A DNA stretch of 64,000 bases from Simmondsia chinensis (GCA_018398585.1 JAGTTD010000015.1:2671001-2735000); one strand, 5' to 3'; shown: positions 46,149-58,942, numbered from the stretch's first letter. The notes: generated from the sequence alone by a model not told the origin. A program made the numbers and translations.

Positions 46149-46268
46149 TAGAGGTGGCCACGGGACCGGGCCAAGGCCTGCCCAGCTCCCCCCCACCCCT
46201 TCCCACTGGCCATCTAACAACTTAAGGTGGCTTGGTTCCGGGCTGGCCCAGCCCACTGGCCACCTCTA
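46149..46268. mobile_element. hAT MITE, 120 bp
   Basis: Terminal inverted repeats TAGAGGTGGCC and GGCCACCTCTA with perfect 8-bp duplications TACACACT (46141-46148, 46269-46276). The equivalent intron position of gene B is empty (TTTAAAACACTATTAGG, about 34828). The ends match the hAT element at 1-954, whose transposase type could have mobilised it. Confidence 0.95.
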
Positions 46269-47306
46269 TACACACTATTATAGGATGCATGTCGGAAAGA
46301 GGTTGGTTGTTAAGTGCGTACGTCTAAAATATGGGAAAATTAAGATGACTATTATCCTTTATTTGAAATTAACAAAACTTAAGGTTCTATTTGAAGAAAA
46401 GAGAAATATGAGGAAAAAAATTATTTTGAAGGAAAAAAAATAGAGGAAGGTAACTTTTTTTTTCCTTTTTTTAATCTAATTTTTTTCCTTGTTTGTAAGC
46501 CTAGGGAAAACAAGGGAAAAAACAAAAACAAAAAAAAAAAAGTCAGTTTTCAAAATTTTTTTCCCCATTAGTTTGGCTGGGAGGAAATGAAATGGAAAAA
46601 TATAACTATTGTTTAATCTAATAAACTATATTTTTCTTGTATCATTTGGCTATGTGAATATTTTGGCGAGCTATCTTGATAATGTTCTATTAAAAATTTG
46701 TTATTTAGTACCTGGGTTTATCTTTCATCACTTAGGTACTTGAAATTTTAATATATGCAGTCAAGGACCTTAAGTTTTAAAAATTTTAGAGAAAATTTAC
46801 ATGTACAGGTTTCATAATATATTTTTCAGATATCATAGGATTTTGAAATATTTTTGAGGTATTTTGAACTTTGTTAACTTTTTTTCAAGTACTCTTCCCA
46901 TAACTCTGTTGAAGTTCAAATAAGTCATATTGACATGGAACATACAGAAAAACCTAAAATATAATTATATTATAATTATTTTAAAAACTTAAAATTTTTA
47001 AAAATATCTTAAATATTTAAAAAAAATTTAAATATTTAGAAAATAATATAAATATCAAAAAAAGTTTAAATTTTTAAAAAATATATTAAATATTTTAAAG
47101 ATAAATGTAATATCAAGAAATACTGTAGATATTTATAAACACATTATTAATATCTTAAAAATATTATGAATGTTATTTTCTAAACATTTCAGGTATCTTT
47201 AAATATTTAATATATTTTTAAAATATTTAAAAAAACTTTATTTGTTATGTTTTCTAAACTTTGGTGACTTTTTTTTCTCAAGTATCCTCCCCATAAGTCT
47301 GCTAGG

Positions 47307-47862
47307 TGTCACCCACCAACTTCTTACGATATTTATTTATGTAATTTTTTGCTTTTATTTCTCGATGTATTTTTCGTTATAGCATGTAATTAGGAAGATA
47401 TTTGTAAGAGGCAAAGATATTTGGAGCAAGGCCCAACCGTGAGCCACCCTACCCCAAATACCCTTGCTTCCCCTTTTATAGTAGTTGACTTGATTTAATT
47501 AATGAGCCTCCCCCAAGCCCCCTGCAGGCTGTACAGACAGGGTGACAAGGGAGACAACCTAGGACACATTGTACATACTTTTTACTTTTTGTCTTTTGCT
47601 TTATTTGTGTATAAATATAGGTGAAGTGCAATGGAATGAGACATCCAATTCCAAAACCAAACACTTGTGTCTTTTACTTCTTTTTCTCTTTCTCTCAACC
47701 GTGCCTCTCTTCTCTCTTCACTTCCCATTGTAATATTTTTCCAACATAAAACCGGGGCATTTTACACTTGGGTTCGGGGTTAACCTGACTTGACGAGGTA
47801 CTTTCGGAGTGAAGTCAAGTGGCATCGCAGTTTTGACATAGTGAACTTGTCATCCCGTGACA
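47307..47862 (+). repeat. 5' LTR of chromovirus
   Basis: 556 bp with ends TGTCAC and GTGACA; TATAAATATAGG at about 47610 as TATA box. Confidence 0.95.
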
Positions 47863-47865
47863 ACG

Positions 47866-47878
47866 TGGTATCAGAGCC
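47866..47878 (+). promoter_or_regulatory. Primer-binding site of chromovirus
   Basis: TGGTATCAGAGCC, three bases after the LTR; initiator tRNA-Met type. Confidence 0.93.
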
Positions 47879-47907
47879 TTTTCGGTTAAAGCTGGGAGAA
47901 AAAGCAA

Positions 47908-48990
47908 TGGAGGAGGAGATTGTGGGCACATCTCACGTGGAGGATGAGAACCGAAGTACACTGGAGACCCGTGCCAAAAAGTCCAACAGGAAGGACCCTT
48001 TCGTACCAAGGGAGGCCCTTTCTAGTTTGGACATGCGGGTTGCTCGGTTGGAGTTGGCCATGGGGGAGGTCCATGAACAATTGGACACCCTCGACACCTT
48101 GGAGGAAAACGTGGCGAAAATGGATGACAAAATCCATGAGGTTGTCAAGAGTTCGATTGAAGATCAACTAGACCGACTTCTTGATGCTGTGTCCGGGCTA
48201 AGGGAGGAGATTGACATTCTCAAAGCTGACACGGTGCTGTGCAAGACCGCCCTTGCTGGATGCCTTGGTGTGGGCAGCACGGGTGGAGTATCAAGGGTGA
48301 AGGAGCCGGACCCGCCTAGGTTTGGTGGGAAACGGAATGCCAAGGAGGTTGACAACTTCCTTTGGAGCCTTGAGCGTTACTTTGAGGCTCTACGGATTGA
48401 TGACGAGCCCTCAAAAATTAGTACCGCCACCATGTATTTGGAGGGAGATGCCGCCCTTTGGTGGAGGAGACGCCATGGAGATATAGCTAGGGGAGTTTGC
48501 TCTATGGACACATGGGAGGAGTTCGTTAAGGACTTCAAAAGGCAATTCTTTCCCGAGAATGCCGAGGACCAAGCTATGAAGAGGCTTCATGGGTTGAAGC
48601 ACACGGGTTCCATCCGGAAGTATGTCTCGGAGTTTCAATCTCTTATGCTTGAGGTTCCGGATTTGCCCGAGACAATCCGTCTTTTCTACTTCATGGATGG
48701 CCTCTAACATTGGGCCGAAGTGGAGTTGAAGAGGCGGGGAGTCCATGACCTCGCGGGCGCCATTGCCGAGGTGGAGAGCTTGACCGAGTACAAAAAGGAG
48801 TTCCCCGAAGAAGAAAGACTCCAAAGGGAACAAGGGAAAAGGTGGGGGAGAAAAATCCCACAAGCCGTTTGCACACAAAGACAAAGGCAAGAGGCGGGAG
48901 GACAAACCGGACAAGCCTAAGAACTGGGATTGCTTTCTGTGTGGAGGCCTTCATTACATTAGGGAATGCCCTCAACGCAAAGCCTTGAAT
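47908..48990 (+). pseudogene. Chromovirus gag
   Basis: Starts at the ATG at 47908 (MEEEIVGTSHVEDENRS). A coiled-coil-like region follows (LEENVAKMDDKIHEV, about 48090-48150), then the Retrotrans_gag core: PPRFGGKRNAKEVDNFLWSL, WWRRRHGDI, WEEFVKDFKRQFFPENAE (about 48310-48570). A TAA at 48705-48707 interrupts a conserved stretch and a one-base shift near 48850 changes the frame. A zinc knuckle CFLC-x3-H-x4-C follows (about 48931-48970). Gag would build the particle. The ATG is chosen because it follows the primer-binding site and the protein similarity starts soon after. Confidence 0.9.
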
Positions 48991-49169
48991 GCGTTGGTGG
49001 AAGCCCAAGAACAAGAGACCGAGGGTGCAGCCATGGGTGCCATACGCATGCTCGGGACCATGTCGAGGGAGACACGCCCAGGCCCGGGTACCAGGCCACA
49101 GGCCCAGGACATTGGGTCCAGCACCGAGCTTGACAAAGGCCCAGGAACGCAGGTCGTGACAGGGCACAG

Positions 49170-52100
49170 GTGCAGGCGCAGGACCGTGACAGAGGCCAAA
49201 CGCTGGGACAAGCAGAGCCTAGGACACAGGCGCAGGGGCGCCCGAACCAGAAAACGAAGGCCCAGGGGAGGCCCGACCAGGCACAGGTAGGCCCTCCACT
49301 GCAGAACGGTGCCCAAGGAGGTGGGTCAGTCAGTGCCCAGGTATCGCGCCAGAAACAGGGGTTGATGTTTGTGAGTGCCGTGGTGAATGGAGTTGGGACC
49401 AAGGCCTTAGTTGACACCGGGGCCATGCACAACTTCATTTCAGCTCAGGAGGGGGCCAGACTCAATGTGAGCCATACCAAGGAGTTGGGATGGATGAAGA
49501 CCGTCAATGCTTCATCCAAACCGATCCTTGGGGTGGCGCACGCAGTGCCCGTCCAATTAGGGGATTGGCACGGTACTTTGGACTTGACGGTAGTGACCAT
49601 GGATGACTTCAAGGTGGTGCTCGGAATGGATTTCCTTGACTCGGTGAAACCCTTGTCCTTCCCAAGGGACAATGTCATGGAGATCACCCAAAACCGGAGG
49701 AGCTATGCCATGCCTTTGCTTAGGGCGAAGATGGAGGCCAAATTGCTCTCGGCTGTCCAACTCAAGAAGGGGGTTCGTAAGAAGCAGGTAACATACATTG
49801 CCGCTTTGAGAGAAGAAAAGGGTACCGTGGATGAGGAGGTGCCCGAACAGGTGGGCAAGGTGGTGGACGAGTTTCAAGACATTATGCCGCCCGAACTACC
49901 CAAGCAACTTCCGCCAAGGAGGGAAGTTGACCATCACATTGAGCTTGAGCCGGGATCAAGGCCGCCCACCATGGCACCGTATTGCATGGCACCGCCCAAA
50001 TTGGAGGAATTGAGGAGGCAACTCAAGGACCTTTTGGATGCCGGGTTCATAAGGCCCTCAAAGGCCCCTTATGGTGCTCCCGTTTTATTTCAAAAGAAGC
50101 ATGACGGGTCTTTGAGGATGTGTATTGACTACCGAGCCCTTAACAAGATAACCGTGAAGAACAAGTACCCTATCCCTCTCGTTGCCAACTTGTTCGATAG
50201 GCTTGGGAAGGCCCGTTACTTCATCAAGCTTGATTTGAGGTCGGGATACTGACAGGTAAGGATCACGGCCGGGGATGAGCAAAAGACCGCATGTGTGACA
50301 CGCTATGGGGCATACGAGTTCTTAGTGATGCCGTTCGGGTTGACCAATGCTCCCGCCACTTTTTGCACTTTGATGAACGAGGTCTTGAAGCCCTTCCTTG
50401 ATCGGTTTGTGGTTGTCTACCTTGATGACATCGTTATATATAGCGAGTCATTGGAGGAGCATGTCGAGCACTTGAAGGAGGTTTTCCGAGCACTTAAGGA
50501 GAACCATCTCTATGTGAAGAAGGAGAAGTGCTCCTTTGCTCAAGAGGAGGTTTCTTTCCTTGGCCATCGCATAGGCCAAGGGAGGATTCGCATGGATCCC
50601 GCCAAAGTTCGAGCCATTGAGGAGTGGGAACCTCCACGGGAAGTTAGTGAGCTACGGTCCTTCTTGGGCCTAGTTAACTACTACCGGAGGTTCATCATGG
50701 GGTATTCCGCCAAAGCCTCACCTCTAACCGACTTGCTCAAGAAGAAAACCGTGTGGCATTGGGATGAAAAATGCCAAAGAGCTTTTGAGGGGTTGAAGAA
50801 AGCCGTAACCGAGGAGCCGGTCCTACGTTTTCCCGACTTTGAGCTTCCTTTCGAAGTTCACACTGATGCCTCCGATTATGCCATTGGGGGTGTACTTATG
50901 CAAGAGAGACATCCCATCGCCTTTGAGTCTCGAAAGCTCAACGACACGGAACGTCGCTATGCCACCCACAACAAGGAAATGACGGCCATCATCCATTGTC
51001 TAAGGGTGTGGCGTCCCTACTTGCTCGGGGGGAGGTTTGTGATCAAGACCGATAACGTCGCCACGAGTTATTTTCAAAATCAGAAAAAGTTGAGTCCAAA
51101 GCAAGCTCGTTGGCAAGACTTCCTAGCCGAATTCCACTATGGGATGGAATACAAGCCAGGCAAGGCCAATGTAGTGGCCGATGCCCTTAGCCGCAAGGGG
51201 ATGCTTGCCCACATCAGTGCCGCACACGGGACCGTCTGGGACCGGGTCCGAGAAGGCATGACACGGGACAACTTAGCCCAGAACCTGTTGAAGCTTGGTG
51301 CCAAGGGTAAGAGGCGAAGATTTTGCGTTGAAAATGATCTCTTGCTCATGGTGGGCAACCGGGTTTTCGTCCCAAGTTGGGAAAACTTGAGGCGTAACCT
51401 TCTAAAGGAGTGTCATGACTCGCACTGGGCTGGGCATCCGGGGATAAAGAGGACCGTGGCACTCTTGGAGGAGCATTATTATTGGCCGAGAATGAGGGAC
51501 GACATGGAAGCCTATGTCAAGACGTGTCTTGTGTGCCAACAAGACAAGGCTGAACAAAGAATGCCAACCGGGTTGCTCGAGCCACTGCCCATACCGAACC
51601 AACCATGGGAGAGTGTTTCCAAGGATTTCATTTCCGCTTTGCCGAAACCAGAAGGGTGTGGGTCGATCATGGTTGTGGTCGACCGATTCTCTAAATATGG
51701 GACGTTCATTCCTGCGCCCAAGGACTGCACCGCAAGTGAAGCTGCTCGTTTGCTCCTCAAGTACGTTGTGCAGTATTGGGGATTACCGAGAAGCATCATT
51801 AGTGATCGAGATCCGAGGTTCACGGGTAAGTTCTGGGCCGAGCTGTTCAAGTTGATGGGTTCAAGCCTCCACTACTCTATGAGCTTTCATCCACAGACCG
51901 ATGGGAAAACAGAACGGGTGAATGCTTTATTGGAGGTATATCTGAGACATTATGTGGGGGCCAACCAGAGGAATTGGGCAACACTGATCGACATTGCCCA
52001 ATTTTCATACAATCTTCACAAGAGCGAGTCAACGGGCCATAGTCCCTTCGAGCTTGTTACGGGACAACAGCCTTTGACTCCACAAGCCGTTGCTACCGGG

Positions 52101-52679
52101 TACACGGGGAGCAGCCCCGCTGCATATCAAGCTGCAAAAGGGTGGAACGAGAAGCTAGTCATTGCCAAGGCCCATCTCAACAAAGCCGCACACAAAATGA
52201 AAAAGTGGGCGGACAAGAAGAGGAGGTTCCTAGAATTCCAAACCGGGGACTTGGTGATGGTGAAGCTCTTACCGCAGCAGTTCAAGACCCTACGCAAGGT
52301 GCACAAGGGTCTAGTCCGCAGATACGAAGGTCCTTACCCGATTCTCGCTAGGGTTGGGAAGGTTTCCTACCGTGTTGAACTTCCGCCACAAATGAAGATC
52401 CATCCCGTCTTTCACGTGAGCATGTTGAAGCCGTACAATGGGTATGATCAAGATCCAAGTCGGAATGAGTCAAACCGGGCACCAACAGCCGTGACCCCAT
52501 CATTTGACAAGGAAGCAACCGAGATCCTTGCCGACCGGGTTGTGAGACGAAGGGGAGTGCCGAGGTATACCGAGTACTTGGTTCGTTGGAAAGATCTTCC
52601 GGAGCACGAAGCCACTTGGGAGAAGGAAGAAGATCTGTGGCAGTTCAAGAATATGATCGAGGCTTTCAAAGCCGCTTAG
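49170..52679 (+). pseudogene. Chromovirus pol with C-terminal chromodomain, one stop
   Basis: One frame apart from a TGA at 50250-50252. Aspartic protease [11 protein letters not shown] (about 49408-49440); RT with [34 protein letters not shown] and YLDD (50110-50430); RNase H with [12 protein letters not shown] and KEMTAI (50860-51000); integrase with the HHCC zinc region (HWAGHPG to CLVCQQDK, 51425-51550), [20 protein letters not shown] and [10 protein letters not shown] (51620-51920). The last 60 residues form a chromodomain: [18 protein letters not shown] (about 52568-52622), which in chromoviruses directs integration to modified histones. The stop falls just after RSGY in the RT, so protease and RT fingers are separated from the catalytic part. 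The 794-residue downstream frame is otherwise uninterrupted. Confidence 0.95.
52505..52677 (+). other. Chromodomain of the chromovirus
   Basis: [20 protein letters not shown] leads into YLVRWK and the WE motif, followed by an acidic helix. The aromatic positions are partly retained (Y, W, W). Confidence 0.85.
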
Positions 52680-52704
52680 ACATTGTCGGGGACGACAATG
52701 GCTT

Positions 52705-52717
52705 AGGTGGGGGAGAG
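52705..52717 (+). promoter_or_regulatory. Polypurine tract of chromovirus
   Basis: AGGTGGGGGAGAG directly before the 3' LTR. Confidence 0.88.
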
Positions 52718-53273
52718 TGTCACCCACCGACTTTTTACGATATTTATTTATGTAATTTTTTGCTTTTATTTCTCGATGTATTTTTCGTTATAGCATGTAA
52801 TTAGGAAGATATTTGTAAGAGGCAAAGATATTTGGAGCAAGGCCCAACCGTGAGCCACCCTACCCCAAATACCCTTGCTTCCCCTTTTATAGTAGTTGAC
52901 TTGATTTAATTAATGAGCCTCCCCCAAGCCCCCTGCAAGCTGTACGGACAGGGTGACAAGGGAGACAACCTAGGACACATTGTACATACTTTTTACTTTT
53001 TGTCTTTTGCTTTATTTGTGTATAAATATAGGTGAAGTGCAATGGAATGAGGCATCCAATTCCAAAACCAAACACTTGTGTCTTTTACTTCTTTTTCTCT
53101 TTCTCTCAACCGTGCCTCTCTTCTCTCTTCACTTCCCATTGTAATATTTTTCCAACATAAAATCGGGGCATTTTACACTTGGGTTCGGGGTTAGCCTGAC
53201 TTGACGAGGTACTTTCGGAGTGAAGTCAAGTGGCATCGCGGCTTTGACATAGTGAACTTGTCATCCCGTGACA
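52718..53273 (+). repeat. 3' LTR of chromovirus
   Basis: 556 bp, pairs with 47307-47862. Confidence 0.95.
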
Positions 53274-53424
53274 TAGGGCACTTAAAAAAATCTAAAAGAT
53301 AATTCAACTAAGCGTTAAAAGATTATTTGCATTTAAAATAATTTTCAAACTTTGAGAGTATTTTATATATTAAAATAATATTATAAATATCTAAAAATTT
53401 TAAATATTTAAATAAATATTATAA

Positions 53425-53809
53425 GATAATTTACTCTAAAAGTCCCTATACTTTTTTCATTGTATCAAATTGGTCTTTGTACCTTTAATTATGTCAATTT
53501 AGTATTTGAACAATTCAAAATGTGTCAATTTAGTTATTTGACAAAATTGAAGTTATGTTAATCATGTAATTTTGAACGATAAATTATATTTGATGCAAGT
53601 AACTTATTGTAAATTCATCTGTTTACTCAATTTAACCAAATTCATGGCTTAATAATTAAAAATTTCATTAAATACTTAACATAATTTTTTCTTTAAGGAC
53701 CAAATTAGCACATTTTAAATAGTACAAGGACTAAATTGATATAATTAAAAATATAAGGACTAAATTGACGTAATAGATAAAGTACAAGGACCTTGACATA
53801 AATAACCCA
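53425..53809. mobile_element. Mutator-like MITE in the gene C intron region
   Basis: 385 bp with imperfect inverted ends carrying TCCCTATACTTTTTTCATTG and, inverted, TAGATAAAGTACAAGGACC. Flanked by ATATTATAA and ATATTTTAA (8 of 9 match); absent from the gene B intron. Confidence 0.75.
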
Positions 53810-54499
53810 ATATTTTAATAAACTAAAATATTTTTAGAAATATTGTAAGTATTTAAAAACATCATAATACTTACCCAAAAATTTTTAAAAACATCATAAA
53901 TATTTAAAAAATATTATAGAAATTATTTTAAATATCTAACATACTTTTATAATTGTTAAAATATTTTTTTATGAATTATATAAATAATTTATAGATAATT
54001 TTAATATTTAACTTATTTTATTAAAACTTTAAAATATTTTTCAATTATACAAAATATTTTAACAACTTTGAAATAATTTTAATATTTATTAAATTTATAA
54101 AATGGTGTTTACATACATAAAAAATTTAAACATTTAAAATATCTATGTTCAAAAATTTTAAATATTTAAAAAAAATTTAAGATATAAATATAAATAATAA
54201 ATAAATAAATGAACAATTTTAAATATTTAAAAATTTTATATATATATATCTTCTTTATTATTATAGAGGAGTTTTCCTCCTCCAAAACCCTCCCCACCCC
54301 CAACCCCTTTTTCTTAGATTTTTCCTTTTTTTTTTATTTCTCTTCTTCTAATTCTACACCCCCAATCCTTTTTATTTCCCTTTTTTCTTAAAAATAATGG
54401 TCACCTAATTAATTTATATATTAAATAACAATAATTGTTATTATTTATAGATTAAATAATAATAATTAATCTAAAAGTAGTCCAATTATATCTGAACTT

Positions 54500-55010
54500 A
54501 TGAAAGGGATGGCAATGGGGCATGGCGGGTACGGCGTGCCCCCTCCATACCCGTACTCGCCCCATTACCCTAATGTGCATACAAAACGATTATCTATATC
54601 CGTTCATATTATTTATTTAATTTGGATTATTCAATTTAAAGATGTAATATTTAATTTTAAGGTTAACTATGTACAAAATGAATCATTGGCGGGTATGGGG
54701 TGGGTCCCCACTTATACCCAAGCCCACCCCGTTTGACTTTGGTTTATAAGATCTAAGCATTAAACAACATAACTAACAGTACCAGCCACCCAAATCCTAT
54801 ACCCGTACCCGCCCCATTACCCACCAAATTAGTTATTTAATACTTTTTTTAAGAACAAATTATTTTTTTATGACATTGGTAATTTGGATTATTGAATTTA
54901 AAGATGTATTTTAACTTCAAGATTAACTATATGCAAAACAAACCATTGGTGGGTATGGGGCGTGCCGGGTATAAAGCATGGTTAGGCGGGTCCCCAGTTT
55001 GATGGCTTGG
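54500..55010. repeat. Two tandem copies of a GC-ended MITE
   Basis: Units at about 54506-54735 and 54785-55010 share CCCGTAC-CGCCCCATTACCC at one end and GGCGGGTATGGGGTGG-type sequence at the other, with an AT-rich centre. GGGATGGCAATGGGGC is a common hAT-type MITE end. Target duplications could not be read. Confidence 0.6.
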
Positions 55011-55337
55011 TGTGTTCCTAAAATATATATATATATGGCATTTGATTTGTAGTGGTTGAAGTATGGCTCTACAATTGTCATAAATTTTGTCCCAAAATAT
55101 TTTAAAGTTGAACTTCTAAAATTTATATATTTTATTAATTCTAACAAATTAAATGGCATACTTTAATCTTGAAATAATATATTATATATAAATATTGAGA
55201 AGTATAAAATATATTACAAAATTTATGATAAATATAAGGGGCCATACTCTAATCATTATAAATCAAACACCATACTTTTTTTTTTGGAACACCACCAAGT
55301 TATCAAACAACATACTTCCATCAAAAGAAAGATATAT

Positions 55338-55470
55338 ACAACAACAACAACAACAGTCACAGTGCCTCGCGGCTCCCGCAGAAAGCAGGGTCTGGGAGGG
55401 GTGATGTACGCAGCCTTACCCCTTCCGGGTGGAAAGGAGGCTGTTTTCGAGGACCCCTAACCTGAAGTGA
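55338..55470 (-). mobile_element. GTT-tailed SINE body, minus strand, no 5S head
   Basis: Flanked by AAAAGAAAGATATAT (55323-55337, 55471-55485). Tail of ACA repeats at the left; body GGCTCCCGCAGAAAGCAGGG and GGCTGTTTTCGAGGACC. Confidence 0.9.
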
Positions 55471-56007
55471 AAAAGAAAGATATATGACATATTAAAATTG
55501 AGAAACACAAAATACACTCATTAAATTTTAAAATATATTTATCAAAATTATTATAAACTCAACTTTTATAATTTATGTAATTAAACTTTAACAAAACATA
55601 TCAAAGAATACAAAAAAGATAATTCAAAAAAAACATATCAAAGAAACTTACCCAAAAAAAAACATATCAAAGAATACAAAAAAGATAACTCAAATATATT
55701 GCCTCAAAATATTCTCAAGTTAAACTTATAAAATTTATATATTTTATTAATTATGACAAATTTAAGGCCATACTTCAATATTAAAATAATATATTACAAT
55801 AATTATTGAGAATATGGCATTCAATTTGTCATAACTAATAAAATATATAAATTTTAGAAGTTCAAATATATTGCTTTTTTGGTTTTGGTGGTTGTCCTAG
55901 AAGTTTTTTGCCGTAGTTATTGCCTTGTTGGGTCAACTTATTCCTTACAATTTATTGTTTATTTCTAATTTATTATAACTCTGATTGAATTGTGACGTTG
56001 TAGATTT

Positions 56008-56365
56008 TTTTGATAATTAACGAGCAAGGCTCATAATACAATTAAAGCGGCATCCCAATGTGGGGACCTAAGAAAAGACCAAACAAGGCAATAACTACAG
56101 CAAAAAAAATTCTAAGAAAACAACCAAAACCAAAAAGGCAAAAACATCCTTGCGTTATCAGACTGGCGACCAAGCTTTGAAGCATTGCACATTACATGCT
56201 GCTTCGATCGGAGAGTACGAAAAGGAGCTACACCAAGCTTTCACCCAAAAGTTGACTCTTAGCTTAATTAACTATTCAGTGTCCTTGATGTTCTAACAAG
56301 CCTGATCAAAGACTATTTTGTTCCTCAAACCCCAAATTTCCCAAACAATAACAAAGAAAAGCGAC
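56008..56365 (-). mobile_element. LINE 3' fragment, minus strand
   Basis: Starts with a T-run. The minus strand encodes IWGLRNKIVFDQA (about 56300-56345), parallel to the end of the LINE at 1728-4093 (VWRSRNKIVFEQA), followed by a 3' untranslated end. 5'-truncated; target duplication not found. Confidence 0.65.
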
Positions 56366-57850
56366 ACTGTATTTAAGAGTCATTCTACTAATCAACGATT
56401 AAAATTTATGTTAAGTTATTGAAAAAAAATTTAGTGATTCAACTACGAATTGGGCTACGTTAAGTCAAAATGTGGATTCGTAGAGGATTATTTAAATCTA
56501 GTATGCCTATGTTGTTAAAAATTACATCATTAACTTAACTTCAATTGGACTATAGGACTAAATAGATAAAATATAAATTGTAGAATGACTAAATTGATAC
56601 AATTAAAATTACAAAGACTATGTTCATGCAATGAAAAAAGGTCTCGTTTGATTATTACATGAATTCAATTCCTGCTGAAAGTTATATTTCCCAGAAATTT
56701 TCCGATGTCAACTTCCGAAAAGTTGGTAAAAAATTGTTGGTTACTAGGATGAGAAACAGAACTTTCTTAGGAATTTTAGTTAAAAATAAATGAATTAGAA
56801 CTTACCTAAGGAGCTAGTTAAGAATAAAGAAATTAAAACTTCTCTAGAGGGCTAAATAAGAACAATAGAATTAGAATTTACTTAGGAAGGCCAGATAATT
56901 TATCACTTTTTGCATTCTTAAAAAAAGTTTACTTTTCATATTCTATCAAATTTCAAATAACTAAACAAAAGTCAAAATCTCTACTTACCATAATTTTTTA
57001 CTTCTCGCACTTACATTTTGCCAAACAAATAAGATCTTCCAATGAACTCTGACTCTTGACTCAACCCGGTGAGTGAAACGGGTCAAAACGGGGCTGTCTC
57101 CGAAAAGTGGACAGCACGTACTCTCTGATACCCCAACACGTGGGGGGCACCTGCCCGTAACAGACTGTCACCCACAGTACAGGTGACCACCCACTTACTG
57201 CTCGACACGTCATCCTCCTGTTATTTTATTTCTTTGAGTGACAGTGTATAATCCAATATCTTTCTGTACACGATGTAATTTTCAAAGTATATGCTTACTT
57301 TCTTTGACTCTGCATTTTAAGACTATTATTTTTTTAATTTTATAAATTCAAATTTTCAAATTATGAATTCAATTTTTTAATTTAAAAATTTTTCCTTCTA
57401 TTTTTTTCTATTTTAAAAGAAATTTTTTAATTTTTCACTTTTATTTAAAGAAGTTATATTTAAAAAAAAAAGATTTACCTAATATTTTTTTGGATAATAT
57501 CACAATCAAAATAAAATTATTATTGTTAAAAAAATTTACAATATAATTATTTTACTTTTATTACGAGTGTTATTCCGTGCGAAACACAAAAATATTTGTA
57601 TTTTTTAATTTTTTAGATTATGCACTGTAACTATATTAAGTCTTTCTTTTTATTTTGTTAATTATATTTACTTTATAAGTTTAATATTACGTCATAATAT
57701 GTAAAAATTAGCGCATAAAATAAAAATTTTTATAAATCTTAAACTGTATAATTTACAGGTATTAAGATAATTAATTTAACAGTAATAATTTTATCTTATT
57801 GTAACAATTTTTATGTTTTGAATTTTATTGAAAGAAATTAAAATAAGGCA
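56366..57850. other. AT-rich intergenic DNA
   Basis: A MITE-like segment at about 56520-56650 shares AAATTGATACAATTAAAATT with the element at 53425. A moderately GC-rich stretch (57040-57220) contains CAACACGTGGGGG, a G-box-like site. No gene seen. Confidence 0.4.
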
Positions 57851-57945
57851 GGCGCCGCAGAAGGGCCGTACGAGAGAGGGGGGTAGGGGGTGACGTCATT
57901 AAATCACATGATCTACTTCTGCAACACGTCATGTCAGGCGGCGCC
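57851..57945. promoter_or_regulatory. GC island with TGACGTCA between inverted GGCGCCGC ends
   Basis: GGCGCCGC (57851-57858) and its complement GCGGCGCC (57938-57945) bracket a perfect bZIP-type palindrome TGACGTCA (57891-57898) and CACGTCA (57925-57931). No coding sequence follows within 700 bp, so a promoter role is only inferred. Confidence 0.35.
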
Positions 57946-58607
57946 TCTCCATACTTAACCCACCCACCCCACTCTTTTCCGACCCAATTAAAAAAAAAAT
58001 TTTAATTATACATTAATAGCTTAAAATTTGATGATTTAAATATTTAGAGTATAAATTTATAAAATAATTTTTTAATCTAAAAATTATATATATTTAATAA
58101 AATAGTTTAAATAATAATATAAAAAGATGAGAATGAGGCATGTTTTGTACCCTTATATATCACTATTTAAGTTATTTTATTAAATATATATAAATTTTTG
58201 TATTGAACAATTATTTCAAAAAATTTACGAATTAAAAAAATTAATACATTTAATTTTAAGGTATTAATATGTAATTTACCCTCTTAAAAATATTATCATA
58301 ATCAGTTAAAAATTATTATTAACAAAGTAATAACATTATTTACATGCAATAAGAGTTACAAAATTATCTTAAAAATTATTATTTTGCTCTGATAATAATA
58401 ATTTTGCTCTAGTGATTACATTACCTTTAAAAAGTGTATTATTATTACAAGACCAAAATTATTAGAGTGGTGTTATTGTTGAACAATTTTCGTTAATATC
58501 AGAATAACTTTAACATGATGACACAAGTCAAAATAAGATCGGGGGCATTAATACAGATATTTTTGGGTCAGATCCCAAGCTTCCCATCTCGACCACGACT
58601 TAGTGTT

Positions 58608-58663
58608 GCCACGTCATCAGTTGAGGTGGCAAATCTAGACGTTTCCCTTAGCTTATATAAATA
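58608..58663 (+). promoter_or_regulatory. Promoter-like segment with CACGTCA site and TATA box
   Basis: GCCACGTCATCA (58608-58619) and TATATAAATA (58654-58663), followed by a CT-rich leader (58715-58745). No long frame or known RNA follows; it could drive a noncoding RNA or be a decayed LTR promoter. Confidence 0.35.
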
Positions 58664-58942
58664 AAGGAAAATTGGGTTAGAGTTGATTATGTTCATGTGA
58701 TGAATGGGTGTGTACCCCTTTCTGTTTCTCCCTCAAACTCTTTATCTGTGTAATTCTTCCTCTTTTTTGATACTACTATAATATAAATAATATCAAATTA
58801 GTCTGAGTCAATTATGTATCATAATACATGATAAGTTTTAAAAATATTTTCGTAAAGCTCTTAATCTTTATAAGTCACATCTTTATCATGATATAACAAT
58901 TTTTCTTCTAACTATGACTACTTCTAACAAAAATTTCTTAAT

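Larger units (their letters stand above)
47307..53273 (+). mobile_element. Ty3/gypsy chromovirus, nearly intact and young
   Basis: 5,967 bp: two 556-bp LTRs, primer-binding site, gag, protease-RT-RNase H-integrase-chromodomain and polypurine tract. By eye the LTRs differ at about nine positions (about 1.6 percent), all transitions. It lies in the intron-like region of gene C; flanks CTAGG and TAGGG share TAGG. Two stops and two frameshifts make it non-autonomous, yet it is the best preserved element here. Confidence 0.96.

Noticed and set aside
48411..49438. Three long minus-strand frames (about 160 residues each)
   Set aside because: They lie opposite the GC-rich gag and gag-pol linker of the chromovirus and show no domain.
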